Origin: Lojkania enalia
Taxonomy: Eukaryota > Ascomycota > Dothideomycetes > Pleosporales
NCBI GenBank assembly: GCA_010094045.1
Contig: ML986638.1
Location: forward strand, 62,001-126,000
Length of the DNA: 64,000 nucleotides
Direction of reading: 5' to 3'
A program made the position numbers and the translations under genes. Under the pieces are notes generated by a model. The model was not told the origin of the DNA and did not search any database. It saw only the letters and a list, made by a program, of their open reading frames with translations. Below, in pieces: positions 44,991 to 58,008 of this stretch. Within the stretch, counting starts at the first letter, position 1. Every line of letters begins with the position of its first letter.

Positions 44991-47436
44991 TTTAGGTCTC
45001 CTGGCTTGGCGTGCTCCTTATTAAAATAATAGATTATTACTTTCGTGGGGATGTATAAAGCGAGCGACTAGTGTGGGTGTTGAGGACCAACACACTGAAA
45101 GACTTCTTAACAGGAAAAGAAACGAGAGACACGCCACACAAGATAGCTGGGAGAAGGGGTCGGGGAAGAAGAGAAAAAAGTCCCATGAGGGTGGATGCAG
45201 GCGGATTTAATAACCGCTGAGATCGACAGCGGACAGACGAGCCCTGGTCCGAGTTACTAAAGTTGACTCGGGGCTTGCAGCTAATGGACAGACGGCGCAT
45301 GGCAACCATGCTTCCGGCTCCCAACCCTACTCGTCTGGGAAGAGGCCAAAAGTAATCCCCAATGCCGCAGACCGATTTTGTTTGGCCTCCCCGATCACGC
45401 GTCCGGCTAGTCGGGCTCGCTTCAAAAGGTTCCGGGTGTGCATTGAAGCGGCTGGATTTTCCATGCAAAGCACAGAGCATCTTGGGGAGAAGCAGGAACA
45501 TCATGCTCACTCATTCGATGTGGGCCAGGAGTAGCTTTCGTGTCTGCCCGGGAACCCGAAGGCCAAGAGACTGGAGAGGGCAATATTCCCATCGCTAGGA
45601 AGCCACTGCAGCGTGTGTACTTTCTTTAGCAACGCAATTTCATTCTAGGCTGACGCTGAGACGATGATGAACTGTCGAAACGACGGCGGATAGACGACAC
45701 GACACATACATTGATCGATCGTGCTGGATACCAGCGTTTCTCGTTCTCTTAGTGTTAGCATAGGCTTCTGACACGCAGCTCTGCCGTTTTGCCCTGTGGA
45801 GACATTATTGCCATGTACTCGGAGTGACCGTGGGGCGAGACAGGTGTGACGAAAGGCGTCGTGAAAGTCCCAAGTGGCTGCAAATCGTCAAAGCTAGTCG
45901 TCGGTGGCTTGATGCTACAGATGTGAGCCCGGATGCCGAGTTTCCGCTCGGACGATGCCACGGCTCTTAGCATGCTTGTCTTCAACACTATGAACCGATC
46001 GCCAACAGACGAGACATCGCCCACTACTTCCGTCATTCACCTATGCTTCTGTACATAGAAGCATGGAATGTAGACTTGGAGCGGGAGGGTATATAGTCGC
46101 TCATGCGATCGAATTTGAACCGTGACCGACAGCTCGCGAGATTTTCACCCCCTTTCTCTAGCGCCCACGAGAGATTATCTCCCAGGGCCATATTGGGTTA
46201 CCCATATCCTGAACCTTGGGATGCAGAGCCCTAAACCACGTGTTCCCCAAAAGTCATTTCGCACATGTGTCGCCACGCGTGCACGTCTAGAATGACTTTA
46301 GACCGACGGTGCTAATGACTCTGTTCCGCTGACGTCGTCACATAGCATGGATGGGAGAGCGCCGATGGCGTCGAAGTCCTGCATCAGGGTGCCGAAATCG
46401 ATAAAACTTGCCGCCATTTCTGGTTTGGCGACTTCGTATCCCTTCCCCTAGGCGGCTGGCTGGCTGAAGCATGCGAAGCGTGCGAAGCTTCGGCGCCTCC
46501 TTAGCCTTAACTTTGCCAAGCTCCTCGGCACTTGTACGTAAGCACCTCGGTTGGGATGTAGTTTCTTGGAGTTTTCTTATTCTCCACATTAAGATGCCAC
46601 GCTTGAGGGATGGCGGGATGTGGAGCGGTGTGAATGGACGTGGAATGATGCCTTTGATCGAAATTTGTGGGCTACCCACGTTGAATCGTTAGAGTGTACT
46701 GTCCAAAGTATCGTATCTAGTGGGGCGACACGACGCGAATGCGAGCCGAGATCTAACGCTTGCTCGCTTCGCTAAGTACGTGTTCCTCAGGCCGCCTCGT
46801 TATCCTAGATCGAAATGAGGTAGGGTCAGGAGAGATGACCTTTATAGCTCGTTGTAAAGTCCTCAACACAAAAAGATAATACAAACTAATTTATAAACTA
46901 TACGGAACCAAGAAGGCCCCCGAAAACGCGTCAGGAAATGATGTTCTGCTTATCGTCAAATCTAATAGGAAATGAGAACATCTGTGAAGGTACGTAGCCA
47001 ATAGATACGTATGAATCCTAACAACACATCGTATGCAGTCATATAATACGCTGCTTAACTGCCTTTTCACATCATATTGTATCTAGTGCTGAAGACATTG
47101 ATGTCTTGATTTTGTTATTGGAGCTGGTAGAAGATAGTATGGCGTTTCTTACGGGGTTGTCTTTGAACAAAGCTGTACAGGCTAATATCAAAAGGTAACC
47201 GTGAAGCCGGTGTACATTAATATAGGACAAACGACTTACATTGGAAGTGTCGCTAAATGTAGAACTATAAGCTTCGTGCATGTTTCGAACGTCTCAATTC
47301 GATGAGACAATACTGGATACTGTCCAGTGCACTCGAAGGCACACTCTAAACATGAAAACGGTTCGATCTTTATCTGGGTATCAAAAAAGCCCCCCCTCCC
47401 CCCAACAAAAAAAAAAGATTCGTCAACATTTCCTTT
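44991..47436. other. 2.4 kb gene-free stretch
   Basis: 5' region of the deacetylase and 3' flank of the PI-PLC gene. Chance ORFs on the minus strand (93 codons at 45755-46036, 113 codons at 46338-46679) have no recognisable domain or intron context. I see no repeat or RNA gene. Confidence 0.4.
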
Positions 47437-48894
47437 TCACCTCCCAGTAACATACCCATTCCTCCCCACAATCCCATTATTGATTGCCATTGCCAGCGCC
47501 GCGATATCTGCATTCGTTGGCACAGACCTCGGCTTATCGAAGGGAAAGACAACAGGCTTATCCCTGATCCCCAACGAGTCGACATATAGCACATTCGGGA
47601 AGCTCTCTGGGGTAAACGCATTATACGCGTCGCTGACCAGATCGTCAAACACGGAGACACCGAGATTCATAATCGCCTTGTCGAAGTTCAAGACGTCTTC
47701 CGGCTGCTGTGTCAGGGTCCAGGAGAGGATGTGAAATTTATCCTTCCGCTTCGATGCGTCGGCGACGAGGTTCCGATTGTCCTTGACTTTTTGCAGTTGG
47801 TCGGCTTCCATAACACTGGCTTCGTTTGAGTTTGAATACGAGTCGAAAATAGGGAAGTTGTCCTGGTTGAAGAATCCCTGGTTCGCGTAGTTCCCCAGGG
47901 TAATTCCACTAGGGAGCTGTGCGAATATGAAGACGGAGGCGCCGTCCGAGATAAAGTCGTTTAGAACTTTATTCGAAAAATCGGTTTTACCTGGATTCGT
48001 AACGGTGAACCGATTATTGATTCCCTTCAGCGTATCGAACAATTTGTTCCACTGGCTCTGTGTGAGCTCCTCGTAGGAATTGTCAGTGTCTAAGGTGTGG
48101 CTGAGATTGATGATGACAAGTTCTTTGTACTGGGACGTGAAGCTGTTGATCTGCGAAATAATATCTGATATCGACTGGCCGTTCCCGCCCAACCATATAT
48201 CGGAATCAGCAACCTCAGAGTAATGTCCAGAAACCCATTGGCCGGCTGATATGACCGGCCGCAAGTCGAAATATCGCGATCCCATCATTAGCTGTTGATA
48301 GATGTCAAGATATTGCGCCTGGGTATTCGCGTAATTCGCTCCAACTGTTCCAGGGCTGAAACTACTCATTCCAGAGTCGTGAGACCCGGGCATGACGATG
48401 TGTTTTAATGTTCTGTTCCCTAACGATCCTAGGCTTTGTTGCATCCAGTCCGTTGTCGTCCCGCTGTTCGACCACATCTGCCCGGCTTCATCAGCTGATA
48501 CTATCCAGTTGACAGCAGCATCGTGTCGGAATCCAAGATCGACATTAGAACCTTGCGGGCTTGTCTTGGTAGACATTCCGTCCAAATTTATGGTGAGCTT
48601 GTAATCGGACGGTTTCCTAGCAAGGACCGTAAATTTGTTTGACGTCCCACTGAGTTGGTAATATGCTTCACCAGCATCGTCACTGGTATGTCCTTTGGTC
48701 CCAAATTCCACGTAAACTTTCGATGCTTTGCCTGGTTGCCGTCAGAATCTGTTCACTAGGCTATCTATGTCCGTAGTAATACCTGCACTTATTGTCGGCC
48801 AGCTCCAAGTATCCATTTGATACGAATGATGGCCGATCAATGTCCAATCATTTGGGGAGCCATTTACAAGAGTGAGATATCCTCCGTAACCCAT
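47437..48894 (-). CDS. PI-PLC-X domain protein
   Basis: Two exons (48783-48894 and 47437-48731) encode about 468 aa. The catalytic core is PLC-X type: KHIVMPGSHDSGMSS with His155, then YFDLRPV and SGHYSEV with a second His near 207, and LVIINLSH, typical of bacterial-like and fungal phosphatidylinositol-specific phospholipases. The N-terminal region (MGYGGYLTLVNGS) resembles the beta-rich leader of fungal proteins that bind lectin-like ligands. No signal peptide is apparent at the chosen start. The substrate could be GPI or phosphatidylinositol. Whether it is active and secreted is uncertain. Confidence 0.8.
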
Positions 48895-50055
48895 GATTCC
48901 TTCGTCGTCTAAAGATGTATCCCGCAGGGTCTGGCCCTGAAACTTCCCGTACTAATATTGCTGAAGAAAAGAACGAATACTCGCAATGCACGATGTACCA
49001 ACATCACGCAGGAAACGGACGATATATACCTGCAGCAAACAGGATCAGGGCCTTAACAGGCGCGCATGATAGTGGGGGCCTCGTGTCCTGGGATTACACC
49101 TAACGTTTACGCCCTTTCGGTCATGCTTCCTGGAAGAGCAAGGCCATTGGATGCGAGGTCCCCTCTAAATAGATTAAAAAAAAGCTTGTGATTTTCAGAT
49201 CCTCAGCGCGGAGCATTTTGTTTCAAGGATGCATAGCATGGGACTTTCCCACAAAGGCTGGCGAGTAGTCTTTGCCTAGTGGCTGCTTCCTCATCTGGTT
49301 AATGTCATGTTTCGACGTGCTGGACTCTAAGCCAATGCGGACTCGGTAAGGACTCAAGAAAGCAGGTGAATTTCGGGACGAACTTCACGCCCATCTACCA
49401 ATAACATAGGCAAATCTGCGGTCGCTAAATGCCGCCCAGCGTGGCGCAGGGTGATTGCAAAACACCCAGGTACCTGACGATCCTTCAGCTGTGGCTGTCC
49501 AGCTAATAGGGTCGCATGAGGATGCCTGACACATGAAAACAAAGACCCGGCGAGTCGCCATATGCTTGCCAGAAGGAAGGCCTAAGCGGGACCGAAAAAG
49601 AGTCTGCACGCGCTTTGAGAACGGACGGATGGGATTGTTCTAAGAAGGGTGGAGGAGCGACGAAGGTAGCGAGTGTGAGAGTTGCCGCGCGACGCTAAGA
49701 CCATTTCCGAGCGATTGGACACTGTCTCTCAGAAATACATTAACCGCTGTCGTCTACTTGTGACAGCGCTTTGCTTTTCAAATATCGTGTGAATGCTCTT
49801 CTCATGGCCTCAATCGTAGTCGGTAGTCGTGCATAGCTAGCCATACGCACGGTCTTGTTGTCGATAACTTTCATGTGCTCCGCCACCTAAACGAAACTCT
49901 CCAATCTCCGGATCGAAGCAAGAAAGAAGTCCGTATTATGCGGAAGCGTCAGCTGAGGCCCTTTATTTCTGGCCTGTTGCTCGACTGGATTAGTCAATTA
50001 AATATTGAAAATTATTTTATGCCTTAATGTCTACTCTAACTCCAACGCCATCTTG
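48895..50055. other. Intergenic region 5' of PI-PLC and 3' of nan1
   Basis: 1.16 kb without coding signal. Some stretches near 49000-49700 are AT/GC-mixed with short ORFs only. Confidence 0.4.
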
Positions 50056-53000
50056 TTAAGCTACACTAAGGCGGGTTGAAGCCTTTGGCTTCCTCGCATA
50101 TAGGTCAACAACAGCGCTGAATAGATCCCTAACCGGTGGCAATGCATGCGATGGCCCTTTATCGAAGATATCCTGTAACTGCTCTGGCCTGACAACAGGT
50201 TTGTCGTTCTCTGAATCCTGAAGTAACTCCTCTCTCGCAAGTATGTCGATACTGACATTAGTCTCATTTGCCTCTTCTCGCTTGTCACTTTGTTCAATCT
50301 TTGGCTCCTGTTCTGGGGTGTTCTGGCCGGTTAGTTCAGGAGGAGTGATGAGCTGCAAGGAGCTGGCTCTAGGGCTGATGAGTCTGATGGAGGATGATGA
50401 GTCCAAAGCAATGTACCCCTTGCCATCCCTCGACGGTACGAGTGAGAGAACTATTTCAGGGAGAGTAGCAGACCACCGTATTAGCGATTGATAGGGATCG
50501 AATATAAGAAGTCTAGTAGAGGCCTTCTTATAGTTGCGGGCACTACGAGATTTGGAAGTATCATTCTTCTCGAACTGGGGGTATGCTACGGCAAACGTGG
50601 CATCGTTGTCATTGATGGCCAACCTAATGAGCGGAATCCTTTGTAATCGATCAACCCCAGGCGCATCGAACGGGACACAATAGACTAGCTCGTCGACGAC
50701 AAGGTCCCATACAATGATGGAATCGGCAACAACGACCAAATGGCGGCCAAGAATTCCAAGACAGGATAAAGCAGTCATGTCGATTTCCGTAATAGATCGT
50801 TGTATTCTACCGGTTTCCACGTCAATAAGATGTATAACACCAGAATCGGAATGTGAGGGCCAAGAGACACCCACAGCGAGGACCGATCCATCCGAGGAGT
50901 ATCCCAGGCGCGCATTCCGAGGCGCCAACGAAACCGGTGAACTCGAATTGGAATCGAAGACGTCTAACTTGCTGCTAAATTCAATCGAGCGATCGAGAGA
51001 CCAAGTGACAAGACCACCTGTGCTGTCTTTATCTCCTCCTCGGACGGTAACACCATTTCTCGTTCTTGTCTTTGGTATCCATATTCGCACATAACGGTCC
51101 TCGCCCACAGTTGCAAACCTTAGCCCGTTAGGATCGAAAGCGAGGTCGAGTATGCGCGCGCTGGCACCGACATTTTCGAACAAGTGAGGGGCATCGATTC
51201 TCGATTCTAAAGCCCATGTCGCATTCTTCGCATTCCAACTCCAAAACTTGAGATAAATTTCGCGGCGAAATGATCGTTCTTCCTCATTGAAGTAACTAAC
51301 GCCCTCTTCCAGGTAGCCCATATCTCCAGGTGGAGGGATCCACTCGTCTACCGTAGCGAGCCATTTGCCGTCATAGCTTGTCTTGAGGTGTTTGAGATTC
51401 GGCTCTAGTATGCGCGTCCTCTCTGGTCCAATATTGGGGTCTGTAGCATTGTTACGGGTCATAGCTTGGCGTGAAATGGGTCGTTGAGTAGCGATATTAA
51501 AGGTTTGTATGTACGGCTCGGGTTCTTGAATTCCGAGATGCTGTTGTCGAGGCTGGGACGATGGGACTGCAAAGAGTACGTGGCTTGGTGTTTTAGGGTC
51601 TACAACCATTGGAACCTGCCCAAATATTGCGAATGAGTAGTCACTAGAGGTGAAATCGCGAGGCAATTGTTCGCGATCCAACCTTCGCGACTGGACACCA
51701 ATGACATTGGTTTTCGCATTTAGTTCGGTCGTAGATAATATGACTACTGAGTTGTTTGCCAGTGACACGGAATAAGATGTGCCAGTTGGAGAAACAACGA
51801 TATTTTCGATAGCGGCAGTCAAGTGAGGCAAATGTTGTTGCTTTCCAGTCGAGAGCTGCCATATCACTATGACGGTTTCATTTCCACCAGAAATAAGGTA
51901 ATTCCCTGTATATGTCAGTGGCAGCTTTCATAAGCACCTACTTCTTAGGCTCACCATCGCGCGACCATTTGATTGATCTGACTGCTTCCCGGTGCCAGTG
52001 AAGTTGTTTAGGCCTGAGGCCTTCTAAGTCCACACCCGCCTGATTCCCGGTTTTAGAATTCTTTTCAAGTCGGGAGAATGTTGACAGAATATCTTCAAAT
52101 AGACAGATGACACCATCTTGGCATCCGATTGCAAGGTCAAGGTTGTCCCTTGGGTCCTGTGATTGCCCCTTTCCTTTTCTAGAAGGATCGGGAAGCCGGA
52201 CATATGCATCGATTGCAGTCACAGACTTCGAGGTACGGAATTCTCGCCAAATATATTCGAAATCCTGCAACGCAGTCTTCTGGAGCTTTGTGCGTTTCCC
52301 GACTAAAACTGAGTCGTTACAAGCAACGATGACTAGCTTGCCCTCTAACAGCACCTGAAACCCGATAATTGGCGATTTTGCTTTCAGAATCATTTTTAGC
52401 TCTGTCTGTGAATCTTGATCCTTCGTTCGCAAGGCATGCACGTTGATAACGGGATGCTTCCCAAACTCATGGCAGTAAACTAAGTCCTGGGCAGAACTTG
52501 GTTGTGTGACAACCGTAATGTACCGAATGTTCGTTCCGATGTCCCAGCGAGCGATTTTGGACTTGCGAGCCCAGTCCCAGAGGGTGATGATGCCTTCGGA
52601 GCTTGCAACATAGATTCGGTCCGCTTTTGTAGTGGAGAGAGCGAAGGAGGACAATATTCCGGACCCTACAGGTAGTGTACCTGTGAGTAGCGAGGTCTCC
52701 GTAGAATATATCTGTACCTCTCTCTTATTCGCGATGAACAAGTGCTTCTCATTGGAAGGAAAGACTGGATCCTGCGGTATGAACCAACCTCCAATCGGCG
52801 CTGACATAGTCCAAGCTGCAGAAGATCTTGCCCTTTGCCTCTTTTTGTTTTTGCTAAGGCCGTGTACTGCACTGGAAGTGCTGGGAGTTCCAGCAGACTT
52901 GACTGCACCTACCGCATTCTCGTCATTGCATCTATTGGCTTCCTCCTGCTTCACCTCGCTAACGGGTAGTTTTCCTTTGCCAGAACGGTTCTTCTTGCGG

Positions 53001-53371
53001 TTCGATGATATTTGCGGAGTGGTACCATTTAATGAAGTGCCGCCAGCATATTTCATAGTTGTAGGCTTCGCGGCCGGTGTAGAGGGCGTGCTATTCTGTG
53101 TTTGCGCGGTTCCCTCTTTCTTCGATCGTTTCTTGTCTCTTCGAGAGCTTGACGGGGTCACGGCTTCCTGGTTGGCTTCATTCACCTGAACATCGCCCTG
53201 TCCACCTGCAAAGATACTCTTCAGCGGGGTAGCTGTTTCCCCATTCATTTGAGCATCACCATCAACTTCGTTACCGGCCCCGCTCTTACTCGACCTCTTA
53301 GCCCTCTTGCGCTGTGCCTCATCCCCCTCCCTCTTCCTCTTCAGCTTTGGCGACTCCTGGGGATCCTTCAT
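50056..53371 (-). CDS. utp17: U3 snoRNP / t-Utp subunit Nan1/Utp17 (WD40)
   Basis: Predicted component of the t-Utp (UtpA) subcomplex of the small-subunit processome, active in nucleolar pre-rRNA transcription and processing. Two exons (51955-53371 and 50056-51905) encode about 1,088 aa, close to Nan1/Utp17 homologues. A Lys/Arg-rich, disordered N-terminus (SPKLKRKREGDEAQRKRAKRS) gives a nucleolar targeting signal. WD-type repeats follow, e.g. RIWIPKTRTRNG and GGNETVIVIWQLSTGKQQHLPHL. The second half holds more beta-propeller repeats and a divergent C-terminus. The frame is open nine bases further upstream (Met at 53380), so the start is uncertain by three codons. Confidence 0.85.
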
Positions 53372-53380
53372 CCTACACAA

Positions 53381-53668
53381 TCGGCTCCTAAAAAAGGGAT
53401 CTGGCGTGAACAGGTGGACGGCGGAAGTTGTGATCGTCCTGGAACGTAGCTTTCAAAATCTCGAAAATAATTTCTGAGGGTCTTGGTCCAAGCGTCTCAC
53501 CGCCTTCGGTCTTGGCGTGGCCTCTACCAAATTCTTTGAACATCACGGGCCCCCTCAACGTCACCTCGTTTGCGCGCCGCCCCCCTAACTTCAAACACTA
53601 CATTCGGCACACACACAGCTTGGTCGCTAGCCGCTACGGAAAATCTAGCGACAAGCAAGTATTTCAAG
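53381..53668. promoter_or_regulatory. Short divergent promoter, nan1 / rpb10
   Basis: About 290 bp between two divergent housekeeping genes. No specific site assigned. Confidence 0.4.
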
Positions 53669-54236
53669 ATGATCATCCCTGTTCGCTGCTTCTCCTGCGG
53701 CAAGGTATTTCACCCGCCTGCACGAGGTCCTTGAAAATCATCATGTGCTGACTGGCTTTCAGGTCACCGGTGACCTTTGGGAGCGCTACCTCGAGCTCAT
53801 CGAGGAAAAAGGGATCCCTGATGGGTATGCCTTTCCAACAACTCACCTGATCTCTAGTTTACTCGCCGCGACTACTTCCACGAATTGTAAGATCCACTAA
53901 CGGCTACCTTCTAGGGAAGCGATGGACCAGCTCGGACTGCAACGCTACTGCTGCCGCCGCATGATTCTCACGCACGTCGATCTCATTGAGAAACTCCTCA
54001 AGTACGTACCGAGTTTAGAGAGGGTCGAAGAACGGCGACAGTTCTAGGAGCGCGGGTGTAAGAAGGTAGAAGAGAAAGACCGAATGGAGGGGGAAAAGCG
54101 AAAGAATCAGCAACAGCGCTCCCGAAACTTTTTTGATTCTCAACTCTAAAACACGTCCCGGTTAGGGGCTGACGATATTCACAGATATAATGCCGCGGAA
54201 CGAGAACACATGAGGGCTATGCGCGCGAGACAATGA
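53669..54236 (+). CDS. rpb10: RNA polymerase subunit ABC10-beta (Rpb10)
   Basis: The smallest shared zinc-binding subunit of RNA polymerases I, II and III. Four exons (53669-53704, 53763-53824, 53915-54001, 54185-54236) give 78 aa, close to the usual 67-75. The zinc ligands are in CFSCGK at the start and the adjacent cysteines of [17 protein letters not shown] and [11 protein letters not shown] are family hallmarks. The gene is divergent from nan1 with under 300 bp between them. Intron density is high: the first exon is 36 nt, the last 52. Confidence 0.95.
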
Positions 54237-56140
54237 TACCCGGACTTTAACCCCTTGGTCTATTATCCAATAATGGTATTTATGGTGTTTTGGATGCATT
54301 TTCGTGGAGTTAGATGTGACTTGGGTGCTATGCAGAAATATGAATACTAAACTATATTGTATCCTTGTTTTATTGCTTTATTCCGATGCATCGTAATTCG
54401 TGTGCATATAAAATCCTATGGCCAACCCCTTCAATCACCTCGTCTTTGCTGATAGACCCTTCCCCTTTTACGCCTTATGACACTATGGATAATATGGCTC
54501 TTCCGGGCGAAGGCAGTATCTTGGCACGGACAAGATGAAATGGCTTCACATCGTCATTGCTGGAGGCGTTACCTTGCGAACCATTGGAATAAGCTATCGC
54601 AGACATCTTTTGCCTACCTACTTCCGACTTCTTGTACACCCTCAGTCAGCCGAGTCATGATTTCCTCTTAACGATATACAAATCTGGCCTACTATTCCGA
54701 ATGAACTACTTCCTCAATGCCTCCAATGATAGTTCTTCTTTCAACGATGTTTAGGGTGTTAGAAGTGTATTCGGGATTGATAACGCTTTCGGAAAGACGT
54801 GCATATGACAGCCCTTGAGCGATATGCCTGGATAGAACCTTCTCTCATGCAGAAGTTGCAAGGAGAGTGGAATCGATAGGCTATTCTTGCTCCAATCTTT
54901 TCAGAAGGGTGGCTGTACAAAAAGAGAGTGAAAATTCGCTAATTAGTTTTGCTTGCATATAGGAGCATATTCCGGCTGAATGGGGAAGTTTTCTTTTCTT
55001 TTCTTTTCTTTTTCTTTTTTTTTTTCTTATCAATATTCTTTTTACTGCTTCCTATGTATTTCTCCTAGAACACGACTTAGAAACTTCACTAAACAGGACA
55101 TTCCTCACAATCGTGGCGAAACCACCCAAAACCTCAACATTCAAGTAAGAGATCGTTCATCATGACTCAACTCAACACCTAACAACAGGAAATTGGTCTG
55201 TATCTTTGTAATCTGACATTATATTGCGCCGATACTATGCTTTAGTAACCCCACAACATTGGTCTGCGGTAGTACTCCACTCCACTCTACACTTCAAATT
55301 CTTTTTCCAAATAAACCGTTCACGAAAATTAGGGGAAAAAATAAATTAGAACAATCCCCATACGAAGTATACTACTCAAGACATAGACTAGGAAAAATTG
55401 AACTAGGTTAATTGTATTCTGCTACTAGTATCAAGTCTAGACAGGCAGGTGGTACTATTATGCTATCCACTACTACAAATAATATCAAATTCTACACATC
55501 CTCTTTCTACTGAAGTACCATACCCACGTTAGTATACGAAAATGTGTGTAGGCATAATCACATCAGGCCAAGGAACCATCTGCAGGCCCGGAATCTAGAT
55601 CACGGCTCAGACAGCGTCAGACTAAACATATCAAACCAGCATTGAATACAAAGTTGAAATTGTTATACTACTCTCTGGCCTGTTCAAACCTCCGAAACTT
55701 TGGATGTGACTATTCGAACCACTTAGCGGAATAGTAGAAAACCATGAATGCCATCGCCCAAGCTCTTCAATGCAAAATGCTAGAACCATGAAAGCAAAAA
55801 AGCTCACTAGAATTATGAATACCTGACCTGTATTCAAAGACCGTCAAACGCCCAGAAAACATCCCTAACACTCTGAAAAGGCTCTGAAAACACTTCGAAA
55901 GTCCTCAAAAATACGCTGAAAAAGACAACCTGAAAATGCCCATGTGGGGGTATCACGACGAAAGAATCTACTAAACAACGCTAACCTTTTCTCACTACGC
56001 GTCTACCGGTAAACTCTACCAAGCGGGGAGATCCAACAGGATTAGAGTCTATCTCAACCAACAAGGTTGGGAGTCCAAGACTCGAAGCCTATGTTCTCCA
56101 CCCAATCTTAGGAGCTCAAACCGGGAAACGTTGAGTCAAA
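54237..56140. other. 1.9 kb AT-rich gene-free stretch
   Basis: Only short ORFs; one 69-codon minus-strand ORF (55631-55837) is hydrophobic but has no family. A pyrimidine tract (TTTTC)n lies at 54989-55028. An AAAA-rich CTGAAAA-like repeat occurs around 55871-55937. Confidence 0.5.
54989..55028 (+). repeat. Polypyrimidine (TTTTC)n tract
   Basis: Forty bases of T and C only, in TTTTC units degrading to T-runs. Confidence 0.9.
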
Positions 56141-58008
56141 TTAGTTTGTACTCGCAAGCATGGAGTATTGGCCTCCAGCTCCTGCCCAAACCAGCTTCTG
56201 ATCTCTAACAGCAGAATTATCGATCAAGGTGGGAACCTCAATATCATCATCAGTACCTTGTCCGGTTTGGTAGTTGGCGGAGAAACCCCAGGAGTATGCC
56301 TTGCCGTTCGTGTCGATAACAATGGAGTGCTCTGGACCAGTTGCTGCCGTAGCGATATTCTTGAGGTTGGGGACGGCGGTTGGGCGGATCAAAATCTTAG
56401 GTTTGTTGGTGGTCTCAGTCTTGAGAAGGACTTCCTCATCTTCAATCGCGTTAAGCTCGTCCATTCGAAGACCAGTCTGGGAACCGTCGCAACGTCCCCA
56501 CACCAAGACTTCACCTTCAGAGGTAACGGCAAGATTATGGTGAAGGCCGCCCTCAATAGAGACGACTTTGCAACCCTCAAGGGCTTGAGCGACCCGAGCA
56601 GTGGAGACACTAGCATTGTCTTCACCGGCATTTCCCGTATGGGCTGTCTCGCCATAGTTGTTGGCACCCCAGGACCAGACGTGACCATCCTCAGCAATGG
56701 CGAAGGCGTGATAATCGCCACAAGAGATTTTTGCAATTCTCTTACTCGGGCGCCTAATTGAATGGTCGTTGAAGCCAACACGGGTAGGCACAAGACCTTC
56801 AATGATGCCACGTTCGGTCATACGACGTCCAAGCTGATTCTGTTGACCGTTGCCCCAAGCCCAAACATGGTTATCAACATCGAGAGCGAGAACATGGTTG
56901 GTGCCACAAGCAATTTGGGTGATTTTCTTGAGGCCGTCGATATAGACAGGTGTGCGGGCGGTCTCGATGCCTTTGGCGAAACCAAGAACTCCTTCATTTC
57001 GCTAATTACTGGTTAGCATTTGAAATCATATGATAAAAATTAGTTCCACATACGCGAAATGTACCGCAGCCGTAAACGGCGCCCTCGGAGGTTAGGAAGA
57101 AAGAACAGCTGTCTCCAGCGGCGATGTCGACGAAAACAGTGTTCTCGGGAAAGTGCTCTTCAGAGATGGCGGTCGGAGTGGCCTCATACTCATTTAATCC
57201 GGGATCATCGTCATCAGAATCTGAGTCAGAGCTATCTTTGTCTTCGTCTATATCTTTCATTTTGACGGGAGCGTTAGACGTATCGCGACCAAGAGCGCCG
57301 TTGTCGTTGACACCCCAGGTCAAGATTTTGTTGTCTTTGGTTAAGGCGACGACATGCATGCCGCCGGTAGCAACTTTGACAACACCCATGTTGGTAAGGG
57401 CCTCGTTGAGTCGAGGGCGTTTAACATCGATTGCCTTTTTGGTGGAGCCAAGACCAAGCTCTCCAGAACCTCCTTCACCGAAGACAAATACATTCAGTGG
57501 CTTAGTGTAGCGGAGTTCATTGACAATTGTCTTTTTACCTCCGCGGCGGAGCGGTCCTTTTGGCTGGAGTTTCGCCGGCTTAGTCGCAGTTTCCCTTGTC
57601 CTGTTCTTCTTCTGGACAGGCTGGAGGTCCGCGTCATCACGAGCCTTGCGTTTGCTTCCAATAGCGGGCTTATCAGCAACAGCGGGAGTAGCCTTCTTTG
57701 GGCGTCCGCGTGGGGCACCTAATGGAGTGTTAGTAATTGTTCTAAAGCACGTAGAAGACGCGTTCTGCTTGCCTGTCGCCTTCTTCACGGCGTGTTTGAT
57801 GTCGGTGACCGAAGTCGCCGCCTTCCTAACACGGCCGCGACCTTCAAGACTCGGTATTAGCAGACAAAATAGAAAATGATGGCAGGCAAGGAGGGGCTGA
57901 GAGGCGAAAGAGCAAACGGGTTGTGGACCTACCAGTGGGTGCAGCTTCCACACGCTCAGGCTGGGCTGCCTTGGCGCTCTCAGCGCGGGCAGAGCGACGG
58001 GGAGGCAT
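56141..58008 (-). CDS. RCC1-family Ran guanine-nucleotide exchange factor (Pim1/Srm1)
   Basis: Nuclear exchange factor for Ran, with seven-bladed propeller. Four exons fit: 57933-58008, 57773-57841, 57054-57718, 56141-57001, about 556 aa. The N-terminal ~140 residues are Lys/Arg/Ala-rich and carry a nuclear localisation signal (RPKKATP, KRKARDD). RCC1 repeats then show FGEGGSGELGLG, TWGVNDNGALG, WAWGNGQQNQLG, WSWGANNYG and YSWGFSANYQTGQG. An acidic Asp/Ser-rich insert (SSDSDSDDDD) interrupts the propeller, as in fungal Pim1/Srm1. The intron at 57719-57772 has a GC donor and is a multiple of three with no stop. Confidence 0.9.
57719..57772 (-). other. 54-nt GC-AG intron, in-frame without stop
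   Basis: The minus-strand sequence starts GCAAGC, has an ideal TTACTAAC-like branch site and ends in CATTAG. Its length (54 nt) and content leave the frame open, so retention would add 18 residues between VKKATG and APRGRPKK. Confidence 0.7.

Noticed and set aside
45755..46679. Two minus-strand ORFs (93 and 113 codons)
   Set aside because: No recognised domain, no supporting splice pattern, and compositions typical of shadow frames.
55631..55837. Hydrophobic 69-codon ORF on the minus strand
   Set aside because: It looks like one membrane helix plus random tail, with no neighbour logic or family match; AT-rich surroundings make such ORFs common.
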